A stretch of 39,054 nt of DNA from Perkinsus olseni (lineage: Eukaryota > Perkinsozoa > Perkinsida): assembly GCA_013115125.1 (NCBI GenBank), contig JABANN010000327.1:1-39054 (forward strand). Direction: 5' to 3'. Positions 11,011 through 20,657 of this stretch are shown one piece after another (the first letter of the stretch is position 1; each line of letters starts with the position of its first letter). The notes under the pieces were generated by a model. The model did not search any database and was not told the DNA's origin. It saw nothing but the letters and a program-made list of their open reading frames with translations. Made by a program: the position numbers and the translations under genes.

Positions 11011-11360
11011 ATGTACATCGCCGCAACATTCTTCGTCATCATCGGCTCTGCCACCGGTGAAGTAGACTGGAGTGGCATTACTCTCGAGCCCTCACTGGAC
11101 TCGGCCGTCGCCGAGAGCCAGCAGGAGTGGAATGGTATCACCCTCGAGCCCACGGCTGCTCCGGCTGCTGCCGAAGGCCAGTTGAACTGGGCTGACATCA
11201 CCATTGAGCCACCGGCGAGTCTGACTGCCGGCGGGGACCAGCTGGACTGGAGTGGGGTCGATCTCGAAGACCCGGCGACCGCTCGGGCTGTTCTGGACTT
11301 GTGCAGCATTGTCCTTGGAGGTCCAGGGGTTTCGACAACGGGCATTCCTACCAAACAAGA
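11011..11360 (+). CDS. DW-repeat protein, copy C: exon 1 only, downstream exons missing
   Basis: The start at 11011 lies 21 nt after GGTTTCAG and opens a signal peptide (MYIAATFFVIIGSATG). Five repeats follow: DWSGITLEPS, EWNGITLEPT, NWADITIEPP, DWSGVDLEDP and the degraded DLCSIVLGGP. The exon ends CAAGA/GTAAGT, the same donor and phase as copy A. No transmembrane exon is found downstream: the LINE begins within about 70 nt, and nothing after it to 16 kb resembles the WLLKKLL helix. If the donor is not used, a stop lies at 11362-11364, giving a secreted protein of 117 residues. It is head to head with the decayed RAP-like copy, 110 nt between start codons. Confidence 0.65.
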
Positions 11361-11431
11361 GTAAGTACTCCATCTACAAGTTTTGTTTCGCGCCCCCTAA
11401 TTTGCGCACTTACAACTCCCCCCAATCGTTC

Positions 11432-12526
11432 ATGCCTTCCCCCCCATCCGTCGACGGCAGTGAATCGCCCCTCTCTTTCGACGAAGCGGATGCTATGTCT
11501 CTCCTTATGAGCGACATAGCCGAGCAGCTAAGGCAGTCTAAACTGTCTGGAGCCAAAACCAGTCAGATGCTGAAGCTGCTGGCCCAAGTCAGTTCGCATG
11601 TTGCGAAGCTGACTGATGAGAATAGAAGACTCAGCATGAAATTAATTAAGGTAATGGAGGAAAGCAAGTCTCTTGTCAGTCCTTCTGAAGCCGTCCCAGC
11701 TGGTGGCGTACAGCCCCCTGATGACGGAGTTGTTCCGGCTAGGAACAAAAATGTAATATTGCTTGGTCCTCGTCTCGGCGAGGATGAGAGAGGCTCTCCC
11801 ATTACGGAGCAGAGCTATAAAGATGTGCTTACTAGGATGAACCGCCGTCTTGATAGTAATGAGGACCCTATTAAAATCCGTGGAGTCTGGCGTACCAAGT
11901 TTGGCGTTGCCTATGATCTCCAGAACCGTGCGCAGTCGGCTAGGCTAAGAAGCCTTGCCGAAGAAGAGGGACTATTCTTCAAGATGGGTAGTAAGCTTAA
12001 TCCCGAGGTATCGATTCGACTTCCTGATGGTTCGACTGAAGGGGCTACTATTGACAGTGTAGGCGAGACGTTGCGTCGGTACAATGCTGACATCATAGGT
12101 GAAGATGGTTCTGGCTTGAAGGTCCGGCGTGTTGCCGGAAAGAATGTGTATGTTGAGCTATCCCCGGTGGCTTATCGTAATATGACTCGTCAAGGTGGTG
12201 GTCTCTTCTTTACGAATAGCTTCCTGAGGTGTCGTGACTATGTTTACATCAGGCAGTGCTTCAATTGTGGTGAAGTCCACAACTCGAGGATTCCGTATTG
12301 TGAACCTGGTGGTTCTCCGAAATGTACTGGCTGTGGTCGTGATGGTCATCTTCTGAGGAATTGTCCCAATAGGGACATTCCGCGGTCGGAGCGTTCATGT
12401 CTGGTATGTGGTATCCAGGGTCACTCATGCCTCTCGAAAGAGTGTCCTAAGCTGGCTGCCTTGATTGCAGCCAAGGAGAAGTTGGTGGACCGTGGTGGCG
12501 CCTCGCTGCCGCGGATGTCGCAATGA
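11432..12526 (+). CDS. LINE ORF1 protein with zinc knuckles
   Basis: 364 residues from the ATG at 11432. The N-terminal third is helical (DIAEQLRQSKL..., LTDENRRLSMKLIKVMEE), suited to oligomerisation. The C-terminal part has CFNCGEVHNSRIPYC, CTGCGRDGHLLRNC (a CX2CX4HX4C knuckle) and CLVCGIQGHSC, which bind nucleic acid in ORF1 proteins of this class. The frame is open 180 nt further upstream into the DW copy C exon in a different phase, probably by chance. The stop overlaps the ORF2 start as ATGA, which suggests translational coupling or reinitiation as in related LINEs. Confidence 0.8.
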   Translation: MPSPPSVDGSESPLSFDEADAMSLLMSDIAEQLRQSKLSGAKTSQMLKLLAQVSSHVAKLTDENRRLSMKLIKVMEESKSLVSPSEAVPAGGVQPPDDGVVPARNKNVILLGPRLGEDERGSPITEQSYKDVLTRMNRRLDSNEDPIKIRGVWRTKFGVAYDLQNRAQSARLRSLAEEEGLFFKMGSKLNPEVSIRLPDGSTEGATIDSVGETLRRYNADIIGEDGSGLKVRRVAGKNVYVELSPVAYRNMTRQGGGLFFTNSFLRCRDYVYIRQCFNCGEVHNSRIPYCEPGGSPKCTGCGRDGHLLRNCPNRDIPRSERSCLVCGIQGHSCLSKECPKLAALIAAKEKLVDRGGASLPRMSQ

Positions 12527-14985
12527 CTGCTCTTTCCGGCGCCGGTTCCCCCGGCGGAGGTCATGACGGAATTGCTCATGACCCGAATTTGGGTCTCTCT
12601 AAACTACTTATCTGTCAATTCAATGCGAGCAAGTCTCTATTGGCTCTTGACGAGCTTCTGAGCTCTTTCAACACCAATGGCAGGCTGTGCCATGTTCTGC
12701 TCCTCCAGGAAATTCCCCGGAGGCTTCCGTCACGATACGAGGGCTATTCTGTACTAAGCTCGGATGACGATCCCAGGGCTGGTGTGCTGGTCCATGACTC
12801 TATACCATATACTGTACAATTGGTCGCGAGAAACATTGTGTCTATTAGTCTGAACTGCGGTACCTCTCTGACATCGGTATATCTCGCTCCTGATGGTGAC
12901 ATTAACGTTGACATAAGCTTACTTGAGACAGCTCCTTTGGGCATCATTTGCTGTGACACCAATGCGTCTTCTCTACTGTGGTGCAAAAGGCTTGGTCATC
13001 ATCGGTCAAGGTCTAGAGGCCAACGTATAGAGGAGTTTCTGAGCCTGAGCGATCACCTTGTCGTCAATGATCCAGATTGCCCGCCTACTTTCGTTTCTCG
13101 AAGCACCGGTTCTGCTAGCCATATCGATGTTACTTTGGCTTCGCTCAACTGCTCTGATATGGTATCTAATTGGGTGGTAGAGGATAATGTCGACACTGCC
13201 TCGGACCACGCTCCCATCACCTTTGACCTACTCGTTACTGAAAACCCTGCCACGGTCGTGATAAAGAAGATCAAGAACTACAGGAAGTCCGACCTGGTTA
13301 CGTTCGATGCGGCTGTAGGTGATGGGCTTTTGTCTCTTGGCACTCCTAAAAGGATTGCCTCTGCGGCCGAGCTGGAATCTGTCACTCGGGAATTGTCTGA
13401 TCTGATTGCTGGTGCTGTCGAAACATCCTCTCCTCTGGTCCGTGCGGTGGGCCCGAAGAGGAAACGATGGTGGTCTGGGAATCTTGAGCGGCTTAAAGTC
13501 GACTTCTATTCGGCCAGGCGGTTATTCCGCAAAGGCAGGTTGACTATCGAGGAATTGCATAGGAAGAAGAACGACTATTATCACGCTATCCGCGACGCCA
13601 AAAGAGACTGCTTCAAGGCAGACTTGGCCAGGATTGGGAAGGATGGTAGAGGTCTCAAGAAACTCCTTTCTAAGAAGGAGAAGAGCCCTGATCCACTCCA
13701 GGTAGGTTCGATTGATGCACTGGCAGATCACTTTTTAGGAAGTACGCGTCCCTGCTGTGGCCCCACATGGTACTCTAATCAAGATTGCACTAACCGTGAC
13801 GACTCCTTGAAGAACTTTCTCGATGGTATTAATGATAAAGCGGTTGTTAATGCTATCAAGGGCTTTGATGACTTCAAATCAGCCGGCCCTGATAATGTCA
13901 TGTACTATCACTGGAAGAGGGCTATCCTTCATCACGGCTTGGCCGAGCACATAGCTGAGATCTGTAAGGGCTGCCTCAGGACTTCAACTTTTCCATCGAT
14001 CCTCAAGGTCTCTCATACAATATTGATCCCCAAGAAGGGCAGGGCAGGCATGAGAGGGTTCCGGCCAATCACTCTGAGCAATACGCTCTCCAAGATTGTC
14101 GAGAAGGTTCTGCTGAACTCCTTCAGTCGAGTGTCTCATCCAGGCTGCGAATGGCAGCATGCCTACTCGTCGGGTAGAAACACTTCCACTTTTGTTAATG
14201 AGGTCATTGATGCGTACGGCAGAGGCAATGCCTCTAGGTCGTGCTCGCTTATTGTCTCCGCTGATATTAAGGGAGCGTTCGACGCCTGCTCTTGGAGATT
14301 GATCCACAAAGAGGCCTGTCGGGTATTTCCTCAGCCGATCGTAAACTTTGTCGACGATTATCTGTCTGGTCGAGTCGCTAATCTGGTCACCAGTGGTCCG
14401 TCTGCCTCGAGAGAACTGACTGCGGGCTTCCCTCAGGGATCTGTCCTTGGCCCTTACCTGTGGAAGCTGGCAACCGCGGGCATCTTGGAGGAGTTGAATG
14501 ATGTTTACGGTTATTTCTGCAAGGCTTATGCATATGCGGACGACTTCGTGGTGGTGGTACGGGGCATGGATAGCAAGGACCTTGTGGACAAGGCCCTGGT
14601 GAGTCTTGACATCTTGGAGTCGTGGGCCAAATCCTATGGCATGGACATCGAACCCACTAAAGTCGAGTTCCTGGTAAGGAACGGCCTCCTTGACGCCATT
14701 GATTATGAGAGACTGAACCGGGCTGGTTCTGCGTCGGACTGTATCCGCATGGTTGGAATCCTGCTGGATGCGAATCTATCCTTCGGCAGACATATTTCCC
14801 ACCAGTGCGCTAAGGCGAAGGTCATGGTATTGAGGGTCAAGACTTTTGCCAGGCTCAGCTACGGCCTTGGTGACGACGCTGTCATAGCTGCCTGGGAGCA
14901 ATTCGGGCTCTCTATTGCTACTTACGGCTCGGAAGTTTGGGGCCACAAGGCCCTCAATAGTGGCACCTATGCTATCCTAAGTTAG
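12523..14985 (+). CDS. LINE ORF2: endonuclease and reverse transcriptase, C-terminally shortened
   Basis: 820 residues. The first 240 form an APE-like endonuclease (QFNASKS, LLQEIPRR, CCDTNASSLLW, SHIDVTLAS and the terminal SDHAPITF with the catalytic His). Reverse transcriptase motifs follow: KSAGPDNVMYYHWK near 452, FRPITLSNTLSKIVEK, SADIKGAFDACSW near 580, GFPQGSVLGPYLW near 635 and the catalytic AYAYADDF near 670. The frame ends soon after YGSEVWGHKAL, where related proteins continue for 100-200 residues, often to a Cys/His knuckle. The next stretch keeps a plausible continuation in another frame, so a frameshift is likely. Catalytic motifs in the remaining part look unbroken. Confidence 0.85.
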   Translation: MTALSGAGSPGGGHDGIAHDPNLGLSKLLICQFNASKSLLALDELLSSFNTNGRLCHVLLLQEIPRRLPSRYEGYSVLSSDDDPRAGVLVHDSIPYTVQLVARNIVSISLNCGTSLTSVYLAPDGDINVDISLLETAPLGIICCDTNASSLLWCKRLGHHRSRSRGQRIEEFLSLSDHLVVNDPDCPPTFVSRSTGSASHIDVTLASLNCSDMVSNWVVEDNVDTASDHAPITFDLLVTENPATVVIKKIKNYRKSDLVTFDAAVGDGLLSLGTPKRIASAAELESVTRELSDLIAGAVETSSPLVRAVGPKRKRWWSGNLERLKVDFYSARRLFRKGRLTIEELHRKKNDYYHAIRDAKRDCFKADLARIGKDGRGLKKLLSKKEKSPDPLQVGSIDALADHFLGSTRPCCGPTWYSNQDCTNRDDSLKNFLDGINDKAVVNAIKGFDDFKSAGPDNVMYYHWKRAILHHGLAEHIAEICKGCLRTSTFPSILKVSHTILIPKKGRAGMRGFRPITLSNTLSKIVEKVLLNSFSRVSHPGCEWQHAYSSGRNTSTFVNEVIDAYGRGNASRSCSLIVSADIKGAFDACSWRLIHKEACRVFPQPIVNFVDDYLSGRVANLVTSGPSASRELTAGFPQGSVLGPYLWKLATAGILEELNDVYGYFCKAYAYADDFVVVVRGMDSKDLVDKALVSLDILESWAKSYGMDIEPTKVEFLVRNGLLDAIDYERLNRAGSASDCIRMVGILLDANLSFGRHISHQCAKAKVMVLRVKTFARLSYGLGDDAVIAAWEQFGLSIATYGSEVWGHKALNSGTYAILS

Positions 14986-15328
14986 GACAAGATATGTACA
15001 GAACCGTCCGCTCCCTGACGATGTTCCACCTCTGCGATCCCTTGAAATGCCCAACGATTCACATGCGGACAGTCTAGTTTTGCGGCCAGACTGGCATGGC
15101 TCATGCCCCGCAAATCGCCAACTATTACTATAATGGTGCCACCGGCTGCTCACTTCAGAGGAGGGACACTTCCCCGGGACACTTCAAAGTCATTGCCGTG
15201 AGATGCCGAAGACGACAGCATTGCTGTCACAACACCGTACCAGCGTCGACAAAAAATGCAAATTACCGATGCAAGTTACTGATAGAAATCCTGGGTTCGT
15301 GGTAAGCACCAGCTGACGACTATCGATC

Positions 15329-15426
15329 NNNNNNNNNNNNNNNNNNNNNNNNNNNNNNNNNNNNNNNNNNNNNNNNNNNNNNNNNNNNNNNNNNNNNNNN
15401 NNNNNNNNNNNNNNNNNNNNNNNNNN
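15329..15426. other. Assembly gap (98 N)
   Basis: Run of N directly before the ATCC microsatellite. The true length is unknown, and the LINE 3' end may be hidden here. Confidence 0.95.
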
Positions 15427-15504
15427 ACCATCCATCCATCCATCCATCCATCCATCCATCCATCCATCCATCCATCCATCCATCCATCCATCCATCCATC
15501 CATC
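15427..15504. repeat. ATCC tetranucleotide microsatellite
   Basis: About 19 perfect repeats of ATCC ending CATCACATCAG. It borders the gap, so its full length is unknown. It may be the simple-repeat tail of the LINE or independent. Confidence 0.95.
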
Positions 15505-15999
15505 ACATCAGTCAGCCATCCAATCAGACCATGTATCGTCTCATAACGTGACTCTCATCCACGGAGTGGCAGCTCGCTACTGGAAAGAGGCGCGAGTGGG
15601 TACCGGCATAGCGGAATCGGCGGCGTCAATACTGACTGTATTGACGCAGTATTACACTGTCGTTCTGTTGCCTACCAACTTGGCTGGTGATAACGTGCAT
15701 CTCCGAGGACCTCGGAGTTCGACGTTCTTCACCGTTCAGTATCCGACAGAACCCTAGCATTTCCGAGTTCTTCAACGAAGGAAAAGTGCCTTAGCCATTC
15801 CACGCTCCCCACGAAGCCTTCGTGACGAAGGTGAAATTTCGATACAAGGTCTCACGACACATAGGCCAACCCCTCCACTTATTACGGTAAGAAAACAATT
15901 GTGCTCCCTCCGAGACCTCGTAGTTACTTCAGCCACAACCGCCGTCCTCAATGATGGCACACAGAACATTAGGCAGAACCAGAACTGAGCTGTTTCTTG
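15505..15999. other. Intergenic, no supported gene
   Basis: Carries a palindrome with 10-nt arms at 15623-15632/15638-15647. Short open frames on both strands are not recognisable. No DW transmembrane exon is present here, which was the main thing looked for. Confidence 0.4.
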
Positions 16000-16018
16000 A
16001 AAATTTCGTATTACACGA

Positions 16019-16042
16019 CTTGCGCTGATTCGGCGCGCGCCC
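16019..16042 (+). promoter_or_regulatory. GC-rich dispersed motif, copy 3, with inverted core
   Basis: CTTGCGC-TGATTCG-GCGCGCGCC. The seven-base core is the exact reverse complement of the core in copy 1 (CGAATCA), while the outer bases keep their orientation. Confidence 0.4.
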
Positions 16043-16059
16043 ACCTCAGATTATCATCC

Positions 16060-17110
16060 ATTCCGAAGAACAGGAGGCTTATTCTTCTCATGAACTCACA
16101 TGGGACGCTCGTTACACGTTCTGAGTTGCGCTGAATGTGGTCAATGAAATCGTTCATTTGGGTGGCAGAGTTGATTATATATGTTGTTGTGCGTAACGCG
16201 CCTGCCATGTCTGGTGTAGCCCCGCCGTCCTCAGGCCGGAGTCGAGAACTCCGGTCGGCCACTAGGAAGGACTCGATCCACTCATCGGTGTCGTCCTTGG
16301 GGGTAAGGCGGCATTGCTGCAGCAGCAGGTAGCCATTCTGCTTCTGCAGGCCGAGGACTCCTTCATAATGCTGAAGTCACCGCGTGCAGGACTGGCGTCC
16401 TTGGGCCACACAAACGACCAGGCTTTCTCTACCGTGAGGGCGGCCGCTGCTGCACAGCATGCTGGTGTTGGTGGAGGTTTTATCACTCTGCTGGAGGAGC
16501 TGATGGAGCTGAGCGACGTTCGGAGGCTGGAGCGGAGGCAAGGGTGGCTTGTGAAGGAAGGGTATGGGCATGATCATCATGCCCATATCCTTCCTTCACA
16601 AGCCATGATGCGTAGCCATGTAGCCATCATGCCATGATGCGTATCTCTACGTGCCCTAGCGGTAGTACGAAGGAAATTTACCGGTTATATCGCATGCAGT
16701 GGAAGTTCCACTGTGGAACGGCGACAGTGTGATAAACTCGTATTCGACACTACTCTCGGCACTCCCGCTCATCTGACTGAGGTCGTCAGTGGATCCTCCA
16801 GGCTACACTAACATGATAACATGACAGTCGGCTCGGCAAGGCCTGATTGACTGAAATTTTTGAGCCGTGGTGATGAGGCCGGCCTGTAGGTCGCCCTCTA
16901 TTAGCAGCACGCCGATGAAGGCTATCTCTCCTCCGTCGAAGAGCTCCCTCCCTCCCTCTTCTGCCAGGTCAACAGTGCCCTCTGCGCGCACGGTAGGGAC
17001 CCTGTTACTGCCGGGTGTCACTGGTCATTTCAGGCAAATGTTTCCATCAAGCATGACTACCCCCAACCGCCTCTTTCCAATAGATCGGCCCCATCAACTG
17101 CCCGAAGTTC
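16060..17110 (-). CDS. Exons of an unrecognised gene (partial model)
   Basis: Three minus-strand stretches look coding. Near 17021-16830: TVDLAEEGGRELFDGGE, then IAFIGVLLIEGDLQAGL. Near 16540-16490: a Pro-rich piece with NVAQLHQLLQQ. Near 16380-16090: HYEGVLGLQKQNGYLLLQ, then DDTDEWIESFLVADR and INSATQMNDFIDHIQRNSE, ending SVP at a GTGAGT donor near 16096. The third piece is preceded by an in-frame stop and an acceptor-like GACTTCAG. The exons are plausible parts of one gene, but the joins, start and end are unresolved, and no domain is recognised. The gene would be divergent from the HOOK gene at 17353, with about 240 nt between them. Confidence 0.35.
16545..16605. repeat. 30-bp palindrome with 1-nt spacer
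   Basis: Arms 16545-16574 and 16576-16605 are reverse complements apart from one G/T mismatch, around a single C. Direct copies of CATGATGCGTA follow at once. It lies inside the weakly supported minus-strand gene region. Confidence 0.85.
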
Positions 17111-17352
17111 CCGTAGATTGACTCTCTACAGCAGGCCGCTAGGGCTCAGATCTTCCAGTCTTGGTCCGACCACCGGTGGGACTTCCTAGCGCGCCAATCC
17201 TCCCGATCACTCAGCGAAGTGTCGGTAAATTGAGTGTAGTATATGTCTTGAATTCGCATGCCAAAAAAAGAAAGAGAGCTTCTTGGGAAGGATCTGTTTG
17301 GCGGTAGTACTGAATTTAGTGACAAAGCATTCAGTTACAGTTTCTCGATGTT

Positions 17353-20112
17353 ATGAAAGCTCGCCGGCCCACGGACAGCGAAGCTCTCGTTACCTGGGCC
17401 CGAGGGGCACTGGAGTTGGGTCAAAGCTCCCGCTCGCCTGCTTCTGTGGAGAGAATCGATGATCTCGCTTCAACCAGTGTGGCTGCCAGATTGCTGGCCG
17501 ACATGTACTACCTTTGACCCTTCCGTGGTGCAATCGTGGGGGATTTGGTAGGGATCCGGAATATTTCAAAGCCTCTATGTCGGATGATGAGCTTAAGGCC
17601 GGTTTATCCCGGTTTTTTGAGGATGTAGTAAGCCACGGTTGCTTGGTGGGAGGCGACGGAGGGTGTGCTCAGGACTTCGGCAGCCCAGTGCCAGCGAAGA
17701 CTCTCGACCGAGCTCTCAAAGATCCAGAAAAGTTATACAGCTTGGTGCTTGTAGTGGCTGCTAAATGCCCACGTCATGAGGAGTAGTGAGGGAAGCGGGT
17801 TTGGTCCCGGACTTGGGAGTTATCCCGAGGATTCTGTGCAAGCATCCGTTCGCATCGGAGCTTCCAATATTTGGGAGAGCTCTGGAAGAAGGGTGGCGCA
17901 GGTACATCACCCACATGATGAGCCTGTCCGAGTCGGTGCAGGGACACATTCGGCAGCGTATCACTTGGGCATCCCAGCTTTGCGGTGAGTCAACAAGTTC
18001 AAAAGACGCGGTCAGTCCATCTCTCGGAGCAGATGGTAGTGGTCCTAGTACTGGATCGGAGGACTCCGATGGGGAGCTTCGCTATAAGAAACGGCATCAC
18101 AAGAAGTAGGGCATTCTCCGTCGTTGACCTTACGGATCGATGTAGGAGTCTAACAGGGAGCCCTGAGGGCCCTCATGATGAAGGAGAGCATATGGACACA
18201 GCTTCTTCTGTGAAGTCCAAGGAAAATCGCCGTTGGTGAGGTACTTCAGGGGCGTTAAGTACATACTGTGGCGAGTCCAGGCCTCGGTCTGGGGAGCTGA
18301 AAGCGGCCATGTCCGCCAACGCAGCTGCAGCGACTAGCGCATCGCTCTCACAGCACTTTATTACCTCTCTCCAGGAGGAAGTGGAACGACTGCAAGTACG
18401 TACGGTGCGAGTCGGGTACCGCAAGGACGAACTTGTCAGGGCGAAAAAAGTCGACTTGAAGGGGCCCTAGCTGACGCTCGGAATGAACTTCAGAAGGGAC
18501 ATCAGGCTCTCTTGGACACTAGTCAGCATAATGAGGAGAAAGTGAGGCTGGTGGCAAGGTGGGGTGAGATGAGTTTATAGGGTTTGGAGAGAGAGGAAGA
18601 GTTCGAGCGCCAGTTGACTAAAGTGACCGGGGAGAAGGCAGCACTGGAGCGACGAATAGCTGAGGAGAAGACTAAACATGAGGAAGAGACTACTGGGTTG
18701 CGCAAGCAGCTGGAGGGGAAGACGGAGACTGCGGCCATGGTACTGATCTAACTTTTCCGCTTCAAAGCCATTCGTCCTAACTGGGCGGCATATCAGAACT
18801 GTTCTAGTTACCCTCGGCCTCTGTTAGTTGCCCTTGGTTTGGACGTGTTCTAGCTGTGGGGAAGCACGGCCTTCGATGTGTCCTTCTGAGGGTTACATCA
18901 GGTACCCGGTTTAGAGAGAACCGTTAAAACACTAAGGGAGCAAGTGGCTGAGATGGACTCACTAAAAGAGCGCAACCGGAGTCTTACAAAGAGAGTCGCG
19001 GACTTCGAGCAGCTTGTTGCCTGTAAGATAGTCGTCGAGTAAATGCTTGCCCTCAACCGGGCGTGGTAGGCGCGTCAGCGGGTGAGAGCGACAAGTTGGC
19101 ATTGGAGACGCTGAAACAGGAGAATAGGAGCCTCAAGTCGGAGTTAGCTGAGATGAGGGCCTTGAAGCAGTCTTTGCAGGAGGACAACGACGCCACCGCT
19201 GGGAAATTGGGTATGCATTCGTCACTAGGACACCTATATTGATCCAAGTGGTTGGTAGTGGCGGTCCGAGAGGAATTGGCTAGAACGAAGGAAGACTTGA
19301 TAGCCGCCAGGGCCTCCATGTCTGAGAGTGTGGCGACTCTTGAAGGAGTGTCAGAGGCTGCTTCGAGGGAGGTGAGAACAGCTAGGATTTCATTCTTGAG
19401 TGCTTGGCTTGCTCAGGTATTAACTCGGCTGGAACGAGAGAACGAGACACTCCGTGAGTTTGCTGAGGCCAAGGAGCCGGGGTCGTCCATGCTGGTGACG
19501 AGAATAGGAAATTTACAGGAGGAAAATGACAGGTTGAGCGATGCTCTTGGGAAGGCGTTGAATCAAGTGAGGAGGGATCGAGATCGAATGGTATGGTTGG
19601 TATTTAGCGTGTCAGGTGAGGCAGTTGGAGGAATCAGCGCAGAAGGTTGATGTTGCGGCAGAGAGCATGAGTTCGGCGAGAGTGGAGAAGCTTACTGATG
19701 AGCTCCTGGCAGCCAAGGATACTAACTATACTCTTAAGGCTGAGCTGCATAGTATGCAGACTCAACTGGCCGTTAAGGAGAAGGAGCTCGAGGTTAGCTG
19801 GCCTGCCACTCGGAGCGGAATGATAAATACTGTGGTAGTTGGCCACGGCGAGAGGGGACGGAGGAGATCCCGCTGTGGATGAGCGCGTGCGGGAGCTGGA
19901 GGCTCAGAATCAGGCGCTGGTCGAGCTCATGCAGACTTTGAAGGAACAGGTCGTTAGCAAGGATGGACCGTAGGGTTGAAGGAGTTCTTCAGATTATTAT
20001 AAGGGAAGAAGAGACGCAGATCTACAGGCAGCAACGACATGAGGAATCAGAGAGTCAGAGGAAGGAAGAGAGGCTATTAGTCACTGCCCTGTACGAGCTC
20101 GGTTTAAGGTAA
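17353..20112 (+). CDS. HOOK-domain coiled-coil protein, likely dynein adaptor (about 14 exons)
   Basis: First exons, phases consistent: 17353-17504, 17552-17782, 17902-17984, 18033-18105, 18146-18235, 18281-18395, next from 18440. The joined N-terminus reads LVTWARGALEL..., VAARLLADMDPEYF, LYSLVLVVAAKCPRHEEYI, THMMSLSESVQGHIRQRI. This is the HOOK/CCDC88 N-terminal domain pattern, in which a helix ending EYI-x-x-IM-x-LEESVQ is diagnostic. After an acidic linker (about residues 165-210) come long heptad-rich stretches (LERENETLREFAEA, LTDELLAAKDTNYTLKAEL). The C-terminus LLVTALYELGLR resembles the HOOK ending, with stop TAA at 20110-20112. HOOK proteins link cargo to dynein and activate it on microtubules. 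Later splice sites, especially near 18560 and 19800-19970, are uncertain. The ATG lies 12 nt after an acceptor-like TTACAG. Confidence 0.72.
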
Positions 20113-20657
20113 CTTTTCCTGTAGAGGGCTGCATACACGGCTGGGCTGCAGGTACCACTACTTGCGGCTAACCCCATGCCAACGGTGTGGCGAGTTGGCC
20201 ATTACAGACTCCTGTGTGACCAGTAGCCGTGGAAGCAGCAGTCGGAGCAGTTCAGGACAGTACTCTACGTCACATTAAGCATGTACCTTTCTGTACTGTT
20301 CGAGCGTTGAGTTGAGGGGTACCATATTTCAATTCAGCAACGCTCTTGAGGAAGTAACGAAGTTTGCCCTTACCGAATTCGCCGTTTCAAAACGACCTTC
20401 GTTACTGTCCTATCGCCAACAACAGGAAAGCTCATTTACCCAGTCTGTTCCTAACCGAGAGGCAGCCGTTAGTTTCCAATAAACTCTGTGACCTTCGGGG
20501 CAACGAGACCATTCACATCGGGGGATCGATCAGCGAATCATGCCGTAGTCGTCTAATGGTAGCGTTCGATGAGCGGAGCGATTGAGACGGGAATCCTCAA
20601 GCGTAACAGCAAAGCGATTCGGCCGCATCAACTATGAACACAAGTATGGAAGGGAGA
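20113..20657. other. Convergent 3' intergenic region
   Basis: Between the HOOK stop and the GT34 stop. No coding feature is recognised. A tRNA-like start (GTCGTCTAATGGTAGCG, 20547-20563) has no matching T-arm or acceptor stem. Confidence 0.4.

Larger units (their letters stand above)
11365..15328 (+). mobile_element. Non-LTR retrotransposon (LINE) with two ORFs, R1/Jockey-like organisation
   Basis: ORF1 has a coiled-coil-like N-terminus and three Cys/His knuckles; ORF2 has an APE-type endonuclease and reverse transcriptase. The two overlap by ATGA. The element lies in sense orientation directly behind the exon 1 donor of DW copy C, apparently inside its intron. Boundaries are approximate: the 5' end is between 11365 and 11431, and the 3' end is hidden by the gap at 15329. 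No target-site duplication could be found. The coding frame is lost near 14985, with related-looking sequence (DMYRTVRSLTMF) continuing in another frame, so the element looks recent but 3'-damaged. The ATCC microsatellite after the gap might be its tail. Confidence 0.8.

Noticed and set aside
11252-11431. LINE ORF1 starting upstream inside the DW exon
   Set aside because: The frame is open there by chance of repeat composition; the first suitable ATG with ORF1-like sequence is at 11432.
15190-15506. MDGW-repeat open frame on the minus strand
   Set aside because: It is only the translation of the ATCC microsatellite and the gap.
20547-20600. tRNA-like sequence GTCGTCTAATGGTAGCG
   Set aside because: No matching anticodon stem, T-loop or acceptor stem could be paired downstream.
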